Assembly: GCA_910574885.1 (NCBI GenBank)
Contig: CAJTDD010000028.1
Location: 1,967-65,662, forward strand
Reading direction: 5' to 3'
DNA: 63,696 nucleotides
Source: Lachnospiraceae bacterium
GTDB taxonomy: Bacteria; Bacillota; Clostridia; Lachnospirales; Lachnospiraceae
Part shown: positions 45,564-54,159 of the stretch, one piece after another
How the letters are laid out: each line of letters starts with the position of its first letter
Position numbering within the stretch: the stretch's first letter is position 1
Notes under the pieces: model-generated
The model's database searches: none
Told to the model about the DNA's origin: nothing
The model's input: only the letters and a program-made list of their open reading frames with translations
Position numbers and translations under genes: made by a program

Positions 45564-46637
45564 ATGTCTGCTTCAAGAGATGAAAAGACCGGGAAATGGA
45601 CTGCTCAATGCTATTACGAAAACTGGAAAGGGGAGAAGAAGCACAAAAAGAAACGTGGTTTTGCCACGAAAAAAGAAGCGTTGGAGTGGGAAAGAGAATT
45701 TCTGAAAAGTACATCTGCCAATATGGATATGATGTTAGGCGCATTTGTTGATGTGTATTTCCGGGATAAGGCAGGAGAACTAAAGGAGCGCACGATAAAA
45801 AATAAGCGTTACATGATAGAAGCCCATGTATTACCTTATTTCGAGAATAAGCAAATGAACGAAATAAGCCCCTCTGATATTATCCAGTGGCAGAACGCTA
45901 TTAGAGCAAAAGGGTATTCGCAGACTTATTTGCGTATGGTGCAAAATCAGATTACAGCATTGTTTACTCATGCAAGTAACATTTACAATCTCCACAATAA
46001 CCCATGTAAAAAGGTTAAGAAAATGGGGAAGTCTGACGCTGACAAGCTGAACTTTTGGACGAAAGACGAATACGATTGTTTCATCAGCGGCATTGACCGG
46101 GAAAGCAAATATTATGTGATATTTGAAATTCTTTTTTGGACGGGGTGCAGAGAGGGGGAAATGTTGGCTTTAACAAAAGAAGATGTTGATTTTGAGAACA
46201 ACCAAATCAGCATTACTAAGACTTATTACAGAACGGAACGCAGGGATATTATTACAACGCCGAAAACGGAACAGTCGGTTAGAGTGATTGACATTCCGCA
46301 ATTTTTAACAAAAGAGATTGAAATGTATGTGAACCGTTGTTATGGTCTGCCGGATAATGAAAGACTGTTCCCGATTGTGGCAGAAGCGGTACAGCACAAG
46401 CTAAAACGTGAGTGTGTGAAATCGGGAGTAAAGCCGATTAGGGTACATGATTTACGCCATAGCCATGTAGCATATCTTATCAATCAAGGCGTACAACCTT
46501 TGATTATAAAAGAACGGTTAGGGCATAGGGATATTAAAATCACACTGAATACTTACGGGCATTTATATCCTAATCAGCAAAAGAAAGTGGCAGATATGTT
46601 AAATGCCGCAAGAAATGAAAATGCCCCTGCCGATTGA
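45564..46637 (+). CDS. Tyrosine integrase of element 1
   Basis: A 357-residue phage-type integrase. An N-terminal AP2-like arm-binding domain (WTAQCYYENWKGEKKHKKKRGF, about 11-32) precedes a core-binding domain. The catalytic set is Arg in WTGCREGEMLAL, VHDLRHSHVAYL, LGHRDIKITLNTYGH with the Tyr. The RBS is AAGGGGGATAAGG. It is homologous to the integrase of element 2 and probably targets the tuf 3' end, from the att structure. Confidence 0.93.
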   Translation: MSASRDEKTGKWTAQCYYENWKGEKKHKKKRGFATKKEALEWEREFLKSTSANMDMMLGAFVDVYFRDKAGELKERTIKNKRYMIEAHVLPYFENKQMNEISPSDIIQWQNAIRAKGYSQTYLRMVQNQITALFTHASNIYNLHNNPCKKVKKMGKSDADKLNFWTKDEYDCFISGIDRESKYYVIFEILFWTGCREGEMLALTKEDVDFENNQISITKTYYRTERRDIITTPKTEQSVRVIDIPQFLTKEIEMYVNRCYGLPDNERLFPIVAEAVQHKLKRECVKSGVKPIRVHDLRHSHVAYLINQGVQPLIIKERLGHRDIKITLNTYGHLYPNQQKKVADMLNAARNENAPAD

Positions 46638-46657
46638 CAAGGACATTTCACTACAAA

Positions 46658-46711
46658 GGCAGAGCCTGTTGTATTTATATCTCGCAAATATAGTATAACA
46701 AAGGCTCTGCC
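46658..46711 (+). terminator. Large inverted repeat between int and the AAA gene
   Basis: Outer arms GGCAGAGCCT and AGGCTCTGCC pair perfectly. Inner arms TGTTGTATTTATA and TATAGTATAACA extend the stem. It lacks a T run, so it may be an attenuator or an origin structure rather than a plain terminator. A different inverted repeat holds the same place in element 2 (61861-61918). Confidence 0.5.
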
Positions 46712-46746
46712 GAAACTCAATCGAATTATTTCAGTGGAGGACGCAA

Positions 46747-47715
46747 ATGGAAGAAAAAAGAGAGAAAAATTATCGTTTAATCAACATGGAAGATGTAGAA
46801 GCAAGAGAAGTAAATTGGTTGTGGTATCCTTACATTCCCTATGGAAAGCTGACGATTGTGCAGGGCGATCCGGGGGAGGGAAAGACCACTTTTATTTTGC
46901 ACCTTGCGGCACTTCTCACAAAAGGCGAAGCACTTCCCTGTGAGGAAACAGCAGAGGGTAGAGAGCCAGTCAATGTAATTTATCAGAACGCTGAGGACAG
47001 TTTGGAAGATACCATAAAGCCCCGATTGTTAGAAGCAGGAGCAGACTGTAACCGGGTGTTGGTAATTGATGAAAGTATTGATTGTTTGAGTATGACAGAT
47101 GAAAGGCTAGTCCGGGCAATCAAGGAAACCGGGGCAAAAATGGTTGTGTTAGACCCGATACAAGCCTATTTGGGCGCAGATGTGGATATGCACCGGGCAA
47201 ACGAAATCAGACCAGTGCTGAAGCAGTTGGGAAATATTGCGGAAGAATACGGGTGTGCGATTGTCCTTATCGGTCACATGAATAAGGCAAGCGGAAGTAA
47301 ATCTACTTACCGGGGATTGGGTTCAATAGATTTTCAAGCTACTGCTCGGAGCGTGTTGGTAGTCGGCAGAATAAAGGACGATAAGACTTTGCGTGTGATA
47401 GCGCATGATAAGAGCAGTCTTGCGCCGGAGGGAACTTCAATAGCGTTTCGCATGGATAAGGACAACGGTTTTACTTGGGAGGGTGTTTATGATATTACGG
47501 TTGAGGAATTACTTTCCGGCGAAAGCAGAGGGCAGAAAACAAAGGACGCAAAATCATTTCTTGCGGAGATTTTGGCAGAGGGGCAGTTGTCCTGTAATGA
47601 GATTACAGAAGCGGCAAGGGAGAGGGGTATTAAGAAGAAAACGCTGTGGAACGCCAAAAAGGAAATGAACATTGATAGCGTGAAAGTAGGCAATCAATGG
47701 TACTGGACTTTGTAA
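46747..47715 (+). CDS. RepA-like AAA ATPase (replication helicase-type) of element 1
   Basis: A 322-residue RecA-fold ATPase. Walker A is VQGDPGEGKTTFIL (about residues 38-51), Walker B-like MVVLDPIQAYLG, and VLIGHMNK resembles the sensor region of plasmid RepA/DnaB-like helicases. A C-terminal winged-helix-like region follows from about 270. It probably supports replication of the excised circle. The RBS is GTGGAGGACGCAA. Confidence 0.82.
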   Translation: MEEKREKNYRLINMEDVEAREVNWLWYPYIPYGKLTIVQGDPGEGKTTFILHLAALLTKGEALPCEETAEGREPVNVIYQNAEDSLEDTIKPRLLEAGADCNRVLVIDESIDCLSMTDERLVRAIKETGAKMVVLDPIQAYLGADVDMHRANEIRPVLKQLGNIAEEYGCAIVLIGHMNKASGSKSTYRGLGSIDFQATARSVLVVGRIKDDKTLRVIAHDKSSLAPEGTSIAFRMDKDNGFTWEGVYDITVEELLSGESRGQKTKDAKSFLAEILAEGQLSCNEITEAARERGIKKKTLWNAKKEMNIDSVKVGNQWYWTL

Positions 47716-47965
47716 CAAAGGAAGATAGCAAGATTACCTTTTCTAAAGATAGGGTAATCTTGCCACCTTGATTAGAAGCGTGGCGGCAATAAGGCGGCGA
47801 AAAGCCGCACCGTCCGTAAGGACGGAAAGCCCCCGGCAGGGCGCAAAGGCACTTTTGATAAAGCGGAGCGTGTCGAAAGTGCTTTTGCGTTACTTTCGCA
47901 GAAAGTAACAAAGGCTATGCGCCGTTTCCGGCGCTCATTACCCGATAGGGAGAAAGGGAAATTGA
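47716..47965. other. Candidate oriT region of the Pre/Mob relaxase
   Basis: A cluster of hairpins directly upstream of the relaxase gene: CCGTCCGTAAGGACGG (47810-47825); GCAAAGGCACTTT pairing with AAAGTGCTTTTGC (about 47842-47888); and GTTACTTTC-GCA-GAAAGTAAC (47889-47909). Pre/Mob relaxases act on such sites next to their own gene. The nick position was not identified. Confidence 0.55.
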
Positions 47966-49336
47966 TTGAAGCGGACTATCAGCGTTATGACAGGGAAAGG
48001 CTCTGTCAACCACAATAGCAGAAAATTTCACGCAAAGAACACTGACCCGGAGCGGAGCTGTCTGAATGTGGAATACTGCAACGAAAATATCAAAGATGTT
48101 TACCACGAATTATTTGATGAAGCACTTGACCGGTACAATGAGAAGCAGACTAGAAGTGACCGCCGGATTGATGATTATTATGAGAAAATCTGTTCCGGCA
48201 AGCAGGAGAAGCCATTCCATGAAATTATTTTACAGATAGGCAACAAGGACGATATGGGGGCAAAGACAGAGGACGGACAGCTTGCGGCAAAAATACTTGA
48301 TGAATATATGCAGGATTTTCAGCGGCGCAATCCCACATTGAGAGTGTTTTCGGCACATCTCCATATGGACGAAGCAACACCACATCTGCATATAGATTTC
48401 ATACCTTATACGATTGGAAGCAAAAGAGGGCTTGAAACAAGAGTATCATTGAAAAAGGCACTGGCAGAACTCGGCTTCAAAGGCGGCACAAGGAGCGAAA
48501 CGGAACGTAACCAGTGGGTAGCGGCAGAGAAAGAACAGCTTGCGGAGATTATGCTAAAGCATGATATTGAGTGGGAGAAAAAGGGAACACATGAGAAGCA
48601 TTTGTCTGTACTCGACTTTGAGAAGCAGGAGCGGCAGAAAGAGGTTGCAGAACTGGAACAGACAATCTCCGGCAGTAAAGAGCAATTATCCTCTATTCTT
48701 CATCAGCAGATAGCGGCAGGACAGGAAACGGAGCAGATACGGAAAGAGGGAGAAGCGATCCGGCAGGAAGTATCGGAACTTTTCGCAACAAATCTTCTTT
48801 TGAAAGAGCAGACGGAAACACTGACGGAAGATAAGGAAAAGCTGCTGTCTGAAAATGAGAAATTGGAAAAACAGCAGAAAAAGTTACAGCAGGAACTTAA
48901 CAAGATGGTACAGTCAAAGGAAGTCATGGAGCGCAATATACACGCCTATGATGAAGATGAAAAATGGCAGTTGTCAGAGCCGGGGGCATTGATGAGCGCA
49001 AAGGCATACCGGGACAAAAAGGCTTTACCGCTTGTGGAGAAATTAAAAGAGGTGGTAAAAAATCTGACTATCAAATGCGTACAGCTTACAGAGCAAAGCA
49101 AGAAATTTGCCGCCAAAGTGGACGAGCAACAAATACAGATTAGTCGCTTGACAGATAAGGTCATGGAGCAGAGCGACACCATAGACCGATTGCAGGAAAA
49201 AGCGTCTGATTTGAGGCGTTTGGAGTGTCATTTAGGTAGAGAACAGGTACAGTTGATATTGGAACGGTCAAAGGCATTAGAACAGATAGAAAAGGCAAAT
49301 AAACGCCCGAAACGTGTGTTTGAAATGAGCCGATAG
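47966..49336 (+). CDS. Pre/Mob (MobV) family relaxase
   Basis: A 456-residue mobilisation protein. The N terminus (TISVMTGKGSVNHNSRKFH) and the metal-binding HLHMDEATPHLHIDF (about 131-145) define the MobV/plasmid recombination family. The second half is a long coiled coil (about 215-440). The TTG at 47966 follows GAAAGGG; an ATG 21 bp later is possible. It nicks oriT for transfer by a helper conjugative element. Confidence 0.88.
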   Translation: MKRTISVMTGKGSVNHNSRKFHAKNTDPERSCLNVEYCNENIKDVYHELFDEALDRYNEKQTRSDRRIDDYYEKICSGKQEKPFHEIILQIGNKDDMGAKTEDGQLAAKILDEYMQDFQRRNPTLRVFSAHLHMDEATPHLHIDFIPYTIGSKRGLETRVSLKKALAELGFKGGTRSETERNQWVAAEKEQLAEIMLKHDIEWEKKGTHEKHLSVLDFEKQERQKEVAELEQTISGSKEQLSSILHQQIAAGQETEQIRKEGEAIRQEVSELFATNLLLKEQTETLTEDKEKLLSENEKLEKQQKKLQQELNKMVQSKEVMERNIHAYDEDEKWQLSEPGALMSAKAYRDKKALPLVEKLKEVVKNLTIKCVQLTEQSKKFAAKVDEQQIQISRLTDKVMEQSDTIDRLQEKASDLRRLECHLGREQVQLILERSKALEQIEKANKRPKRVFEMSR

Positions 49337-49358
49337 GAAAGTGAGGATTGATAGGATT

Positions 49359-49673
49359 ATGACGGATATGGAAAAGAAAGTAATGATACGGCTGTGTGCT
49401 AAAATCGTAGCAGAAACAGACCTTTATGAAACGGACAAGGAAGTGCAAAATCTGATAGACTGGGTATGCCTTTCGGAGCAGATAAAGGAAAACAATAATA
49501 CAATCCGCAATCTGACCGGGGAATATAAGAAGATAGAGCCGGACTGCCGGGAGGGAGTGCGGGCGCAGTTGGAGCGCATGAAAGAACTTTGCAAAGAGCG
49601 CAATAATCTGTATGAGAAGCAAACCGATTTGAAAGGGCAGAAGTGGAAAATAGAGAAATCGTTAGAACGATAA
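49359..49673 (+). CDS. Hypothetical coiled-coil protein
   Basis: A 104-residue charged helical protein, not recognised. It has heptad-like stretches (QIKENNNTIRNL, QLERMKELCKERNNL), so it probably dimerises. It follows the relaxase by 22 bp and may be an accessory mobilisation factor. A GTG at 49341 is an alternative start. Confidence 0.65.
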   Translation: MTDMEKKVMIRLCAKIVAETDLYETDKEVQNLIDWVCLSEQIKENNNTIRNLTGEYKKIEPDCREGVRAQLERMKELCKERNNLYEKQTDLKGQKWKIEKSLER

Positions 49674-49681
49674 TAAATGTG

Positions 49682-49712
49682 GGGCGCGGTGGTTGCTGCG
49701 CCCTATATTTTT
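49682..49712 (+). terminator. Terminator after the mobilisation genes
   Basis: GGGCGC (49682-49687) pairs with GCGCCC (49698-49703), followed by TATATTTTTG. Confidence 0.7.
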
Positions 49713-50019
49713 GTGGTAAATGAGGAACGGAAGTGATATAATGAAATGGACAAACTGGAATTTGAAAACCATAAAATTATGAGTGATTATTGCTCTCCAT
49801 AGGTTATCAATAAAATCCTCCAAAAGCATTGAAAATAAAGGATTTATCGCAATGTGTTCGCCTTATCCCTTTATATGATTTCACACAAGTTTACTCTTTC
49901 CCTGACTGCTTATAAGGGCAAAATCAAGGGAAAGAAAATCCCATAACAAGATATAACAGAGTGTGGCAATCGGAGAACTGTGACATATGTGCGAATATAT
50001 TATAGTGGAGGATTTTTTA
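49713..50019. other. Gene-free junction containing the left att of the nested element
   Basis: No gene was found. It holds the left 22-bp repeat of the nested element (49912-49933) and the leader of tnpV. The rest shows nothing firm. Confidence 0.6.
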
Positions 50020-50400
50020 ATGAACAAGTATATTTATGATGAAAGCAATGGTCTTTGGTATGAACTGCAAAGAGATTATTATATCCCTTGCCTGACCTTA
50101 CCAGCCGAAAAAGAAAACAAACCTATCGGTTTATGGGGGCAGCGACACAAACGATATTTACAGGAACATAAGAGGGCGTTTTACGCCACGCTACTCACAA
50201 GTGGCAAGTTGAATGCTTATCTTGCGGATGTCGATAAACAGGCGGAGAAACGCTTTGAAAGACTTGTAGAACAGATGAAGCAGGCACAGGGTATCACGGA
50301 ACGCCTAAAGGCGAAAAATGCCTTAGAATGGGTTGGACAGATGAATAACATTCGGGCTTGTGCTATGGAGATTGTGGAGAGGGAAATTATATTCGCATAA
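50020..50400 (+). CDS. TnpV family transposon-encoded protein
   Basis: A 126-residue protein of the TnpV family, common in clostridial conjugative and mobilisable elements and of unknown function. Features are NGLWYELQRDYYIPCLTLP at the start and GLWGQRHKRYLQEHKRAFYATLL (split here as GLWGQRHKRYL and EHKRAFYATLL). The ATG at 50020 follows GTGGAGG. It is the first gene inside the left att repeat. Confidence 0.8.
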   Translation: MNKYIYDESNGLWYELQRDYYIPCLTLPAEKENKPIGLWGQRHKRYLQEHKRAFYATLLTSGKLNAYLADVDKQAEKRFERLVEQMKQAQGITERLKAKNALEWVGQMNNIRACAMEIVEREIIFA

Positions 50401-50464
50401 GTAGACAAGGCGGCAGGGAGTAAATTCTCTGTCGCTTATTTTTACTATATTTTCGTTACGAAAC

Positions 50465-50517
50465 TTGACAAAAATCTCTCCTCTTATTATAATTAATGTT
50501 ATATAACAATAATTATA
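50465..50517 (+). promoter_or_regulatory. Consensus promoter with TetR-type operator
   Basis: TTGACA (50465-50470), a 17-bp spacer and TATAAT (50488-50493). Overlapping the -10 and start site is a 28-bp near-perfect palindrome centred on TGTTATATAACA (about 50490-50517). This suits autorepression by the TetR protein encoded next. Confidence 0.85.
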
Positions 50518-50539
50518 AAATGACAGAGAGGTGAAAAAT

Positions 50540-51103
50540 ATGCCACCAAAGGTGAAAATTACAAAAGAGATGATTATAGATGCAGCATTTGAGATAGCAC
50601 GAAGTGAGGGAGCAGAAAATATCAATGCACGAGCTGTATCAAAAAAATTAGGCTGTTCCACTCAACCTGTTATGTATCATTTTAAAACAATAGAGGAATT
50701 GAAAAAAACTGTATATGTTAAGGCAGATGAGTATCATTCCGAATATATAACTAATATTCAGAGTGAAAATCCGATGAAAGATATTGGACTGAATTATATA
50801 CGCTTTGCTGAAACAGAAAAAAATTTGTTTCGGTTTCTATTTCAAACAAATGAGTTTATAGGAAAAAATATTTCTGAGTTGATAAATTCTGAAGAATTAC
50901 AGCCTATTATAGCTATACTGAGTAAAGAAGTAGAGGTCAATACAGAACAGGCGAAAACCATTTTCCGTTCATTATTCCTGATTGCACACGGATATGCAAG
51001 TATGTTTGCAAATAACGAAATGGCCTATGACGAACAGACGATTATATCTGATTTAGACTTGGTATTTGACGGAACAGTTTATTCATTAAAAGGAGGATTA
51101 TAA
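50540..51103 (+). CDS. TetR/AcrR-family repressor
   Basis: A 187-residue regulator. The N-terminal helix-turn-helix covers about 8-55 (ITKEMIIDAAFEIARSEG, VSKKLGCSTQPVMYHFKTI); the rest is a helical ligand domain. The ATG follows GAGAGGTG. Its stop overlaps the next start by one base (TAATG), so it probably controls the CPBP gene and itself through the upstream palindrome. Confidence 0.9.
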   Translation: MPPKVKITKEMIIDAAFEIARSEGAENINARAVSKKLGCSTQPVMYHFKTIEELKKTVYVKADEYHSEYITNIQSENPMKDIGLNYIRFAETEKNLFRFLFQTNEFIGKNISELINSEELQPIIAILSKEVEVNTEQAKTIFRSLFLIAHGYASMFANNEMAYDEQTIISDLDLVFDGTVYSLKGGL

Positions 51104-51846
51104 TGTATCGTTTATATAAGAAAAATGAATTAAATTTCTCATTGGTTTGGATTGTTTCCTATGTTGTTTTGTTTAGTGTTGCTGACAGCTTTTCTGCTTC
51201 GCTTGGCACTGAAAAAATAATTGCTGCACCCGTTGCTATAGTTTTTACATTGCTTCTTTTAGTTTTTGTGAGTAAACACAACTTAAAAGAAAAATACGGT
51301 CTGTGTTCTTTTAATGGAAGCCTTAGAAATTTCTTATATTTTACTCCGCTACTTCTAATTATGAGTATTAACCTATGGAATGGCGTTACGATGAAGCTGT
51401 CTGTTTTAGAAACTGTGTTATATATTTTAAGTATGCTCTGCGTTGGATTCATTGAAGAAATTATTTTTCGTGGATTTCTGTTCAAAGCATTATACAATGA
51501 CAATGTAAAGTTGGCGATTGTTATCTCAAGTGTTACTTTTGGAATTGGACATATTGTAAACTTACTGAACGGAAAAGATTTAATACCTACACTCTTACAA
51601 GTTTGTTATGCAATCGCAATAGGTTTTCTTTTTACAATTATTTTTTACAAAGGAAAGAGCCTTTTACCGTGTATTATTGCACATAGTTTTGTAAATTCTT
51701 CGAGCGTTTTTGCTGTTGAAAATTCTTCAATGAAGATTCATATTATTTCAAGTGCAGTATTATGTATTATTAGCTTAAGTTACGCACTGTGGATATTGAA
51801 AAAAACAAAACAATTTGATGAATATGAAAATAATGATAGGCGGTGA
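51103..51846 (+). CDS. CPBP-family intramembrane metalloprotease
   Basis: A 247-residue protein with about eight membrane helices. The CPBP/Abi motifs are present: GFIEEIIFRGFLF (EExxxR, about 112-124), TFGIGHIVNLLNG and IIAHSFVNSS. In Gram-positives the family is linked to bacteriocin self-immunity and prenyl-protein processing. It is coupled to the TetR gene as regulated cargo of the nested element; the inducer and substrate are unknown. Confidence 0.88.
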   Translation: MYRLYKKNELNFSLVWIVSYVVLFSVADSFSASLGTEKIIAAPVAIVFTLLLLVFVSKHNLKEKYGLCSFNGSLRNFLYFTPLLLIMSINLWNGVTMKLSVLETVLYILSMLCVGFIEEIIFRGFLFKALYNDNVKLAIVISSVTFGIGHIVNLLNGKDLIPTLLQVCYAIAIGFLFTIIFYKGKSLLPCIIAHSFVNSSSVFAVENSSMKIHIISSAVLCIISLSYALWILKKTKQFDEYENNDRR

Positions 51847-51855
51847 TGATATTAT

Positions 51856-52029
51856 ATGCCAACTATTATTTCAGAATGGATATATTGCCCTGTATGCGGC
51901 AATAAAACCCGTACTATGATACGGGAAGATACGGAATTAAAAAACTTTCCTCTCTACTGTCCGAAGTGCAAGAAAGAAACAATCATCAATGTTCAGGATA
52001 TGAAAATCACGCTTGCAGTCAGTAAATGA
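51856..52029 (+). CDS. Cysteine-rich KTR family small protein
   Basis: A 57-residue zinc-ribbon-like protein: WIYCPVCGNKTRTMIREDT, then YCPKCKKETIINV. The CPxCGNKTR signature defines the cysteine-rich KTR family found in clostridial mobile elements. The start is an ATG at 51856. It lies just after the CPBP gene and before a bidirectional hairpin. Confidence 0.82.
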   Translation: MPTIISEWIYCPVCGNKTRTMIREDTELKNFPLYCPKCKKETIINVQDMKITLAVSK

Positions 52030-52034
52030 TTATG

Positions 52035-52076
52035 TATGCCGCCGCTATGGGTAAAACCATAACGGCGGTTTTTCAA
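52035..52076. terminator. Bidirectional terminator between KTR gene and relaxase
   Basis: GCCGCCG-CT-ATGG-GTAAAA-CCAT-AA-CGGCGG forms a two-part stem followed by TTTTT. It separates convergent genes. Confidence 0.75.
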
Positions 52077-52079
52077 TGC

Positions 52080-53516
52080 CTATCGGCTATCTCTGTCAAT
52101 GGATTTCTTACGCTGTCTTAGCGGCGGTTTCTGCCTGTTTCGTTCCTGTATCTCTCGCAGATGTTTTAACACGCTCTGCCTTTCGGGCGGTCTGTGCGGT
52201 CCTTTAGCGGCGGTTGTCGATTTCCTGCTGACTTGATATTCCCACTCAGCAAGGTCACGGTTGTATTGTTCTACAACGCTTTCCATTTCTCGGAAAGTAC
52301 GCATAAAAACTTGTACATCGGGATAACCGTCCTCTTTGAGCGTATCGGGAATTTTATCCAACCTGTCGGCAATCTCCGCTTCGGTTTCTTTGATTTTTAC
52401 CTCTAACGCTTTTCGTTCTTTGTCTTTGAAAAGCCCCTTTGTATCGGCAAGCTGCTGTTTCAACTGCGGTAGAACTTTGTCCTGCAAGTTTTTGATTTCC
52501 TTTGCCTTATCCTGTACTTTTATCATTAGGTTTCGCATATGGCGGAACTCTGCCATATCAATATCAAGTGTAGGCTTGGGTGGCATATCTTTTTCCCGAA
52601 TAAGGTTTTGCAGAAAATCTTTTGCCTTTGCCACAATCCCACGGAACAGATTAGGCAGCCAGCCTTTGCTCTTGATTGACTGGCTTGCTTTTTCGTGTAT
52701 CTCGGTCTGCTTGACTTCTAAAATCTTTGCTTCGGAAATACCCGATAACAACGCCATATCCGCTGTCCTGTTCCATTCCTGCCTTGCGGCGTTATCCGCT
52801 TCAATCTCGGCGGCTTTGGGATTGTTCTTGCCGATTTTTTTGGTGGGAAGATACACGCTGTTCTTATCAAAGACCTTTAACTGCTGTTCGGGATCGGAGA
52901 TATGCCGATTGATAAGGCCGGTGTAAATCTCTTTTACCTCCCGAAGAAAAGGCTCGCTTTTGAATTTATCATCTTTCACGGTAAAGAGGTGGCTTTCGTA
53001 AACCTCGCCTTTTTTTATGACGGTGCAGCCTTTTCGTATCTGCCCGTCCTCCCCTGTGATTTCTTTCTTGGTGCGTACCCTTTTTCCCGTTTCATCATAG
53101 AACACGCTGCGTGTGGCTATCTTGATGTCAGGTTCAGGAAGCAGTTTTCTTTCGCTGAAGATGAGGTGGATATGATAATTCGTCTTGCGTTTGTTGTGGT
53201 GGAGGGCTGACACGCACTCCACACCATACCGCCTGCGGAACTCCTCCGTAAAATCTTCAAGGACTTCCTGTGGCTCGTATCTTGTATAAATTTCGGGCAG
53301 GGCGATAATCAATTCCCTTGCTTCGATACATTTGCCCTCTGTGCCGCTCCGCTTAAATTCCTGTTGGCTTTCCCTTGCAAGGTTCTTCCAAAATTCATTG
53401 TCGGCGGTGCGGTAGGTGGCATAGAGATTTTCCTGCCTTGCATGGCTTGTGATATAGGATATTCTTCCCTTGACATTTGGTAGTTTTGACATTTGTATAA
53501 ATGAATGTCTTGCCAT
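52080..53516 (-). CDS. MobA/MobL-family relaxase
   Basis: A 478-residue mobilisation protein starting MARHSFIQMSKLPNVKGRISY. The relaxase core has REWxxx-like RELIIALPE and the metal-binding HHNKRKTNYHIHLIFSER (about 112-129). Long helical regions follow, and a basic C terminus (RQKPPLRQRKKSIDRDSR). The start at 53516 was chosen over 53555 because AGGAGG-type sequence precedes it. It would mobilise the nested element independently of element 1. Confidence 0.87.
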   Translation of the reverse strand: MARHSFIQMSKLPNVKGRISYITSHARQENLYATYRTADNEFWKNLARESQQEFKRSGTEGKCIEARELIIALPEIYTRYEPQEVLEDFTEEFRRRYGVECVSALHHNKRKTNYHIHLIFSERKLLPEPDIKIATRSVFYDETGKRVRTKKEITGEDGQIRKGCTVIKKGEVYESHLFTVKDDKFKSEPFLREVKEIYTGLINRHISDPEQQLKVFDKNSVYLPTKKIGKNNPKAAEIEADNAARQEWNRTADMALLSGISEAKILEVKQTEIHEKASQSIKSKGWLPNLFRGIVAKAKDFLQNLIREKDMPPKPTLDIDMAEFRHMRNLMIKVQDKAKEIKNLQDKVLPQLKQQLADTKGLFKDKERKALEVKIKETEAEIADRLDKIPDTLKEDGYPDVQVFMRTFREMESVVEQYNRDLAEWEYQVSRKSTTAAKGPHRPPERQSVLKHLREIQERNRQKPPLRQRKKSIDRDSR

Positions 53517-53763
53517 ATACTCCTTCCTCCCGTGACGGGCATACTCTTTTTGCAACCGATAAATCGGTTGCCGCTGTTTCGGCGGCGTAAGAAGACGGAC
53601 AGCGAAGAAAACAGAGGGCTGTTTTCTTCTGTATCATAGCGGCGGTGCTTTGCCCGAAGCTGTGATACAGTGCCCCCTGCAAGGGCGAAATACTCAGAGT
53701 ACAAATCGAAGATTTGTGCGAGGGGTGTATTTCGCTCTCAAACGCCGAGGGCTTGGAGAATGC
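53517..53763. other. Candidate oriT of the nested element
   Basis: This stretch upstream of the minus-strand relaxase has nested inverted repeats: GCGAAATAC (53685-53693) with GTATTTCGC (53727-53735), enclosing CAAATC-GAA-GATTTG (53702-53716), and a separate AACCGATAAATCGGTT (about 53556-53571). No gene was found. Confidence 0.5.
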
Positions 53764-53979
53764 TTATTCTACTTTGCGGACATCGTTTTCATTGAGCAGG
53801 TTTCTTCCCTGATTGACGCTCATAAATCGCTCTAAAGTATCCCTGCGGATAATCGCTTTTCTGCCGACCTTGAGGACAGGCAACTTGCCCCAGTCTACCA
53901 ACTTACGCATTGTATTTCTTCCGATACCCGTACATTCTGCTGCTTCTTCTATGGTTAAACCCATTTTGATGTTGCTCAT
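53764..53979 (-). CDS. Excisionase-type HTH protein (Tn916 Xis-like)
   Basis: A 71-residue HTH_17/excisionase protein: GLTIEEAAECTGIGRNTMRKLVDWG and PVLKVGRKAIIRRDTLERFM. This matches the Xis family used by Tn916-like integrases. It is on the minus strand, upstream of the relaxase, and AAAGGAGG precedes the ATG. Confidence 0.85.
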   Translation of the reverse strand: MSNIKMGLTIEEAAECTGIGRNTMRKLVDWGKLPVLKVGRKAIIRRDTLERFMSVNQGRNLLNENDVRKVE

Positions 53980-54159
53980 TTTATTAACCTCCTTTCAAAA
54001 TACGCATTTTGCAACTATGTATCTGTAATTGTACTTATTTTGCTATCTCTTGTCAACTCGTTTTGCAACTTATTAAGAAATATTTTTGCCTATTATTAAA
54101 TTTATAGTTGCAAAATAGATTTTACTATGCTATACTATCAGCAATAGGAGGTGAAAACC

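Noticed and set aside
52336..52926. 196-residue plus-strand frame inside the MobA/MobL relaxase gene
   Set aside because: Shadow of the relaxase; Ser/Leu/Phe-rich composition and no RBS.
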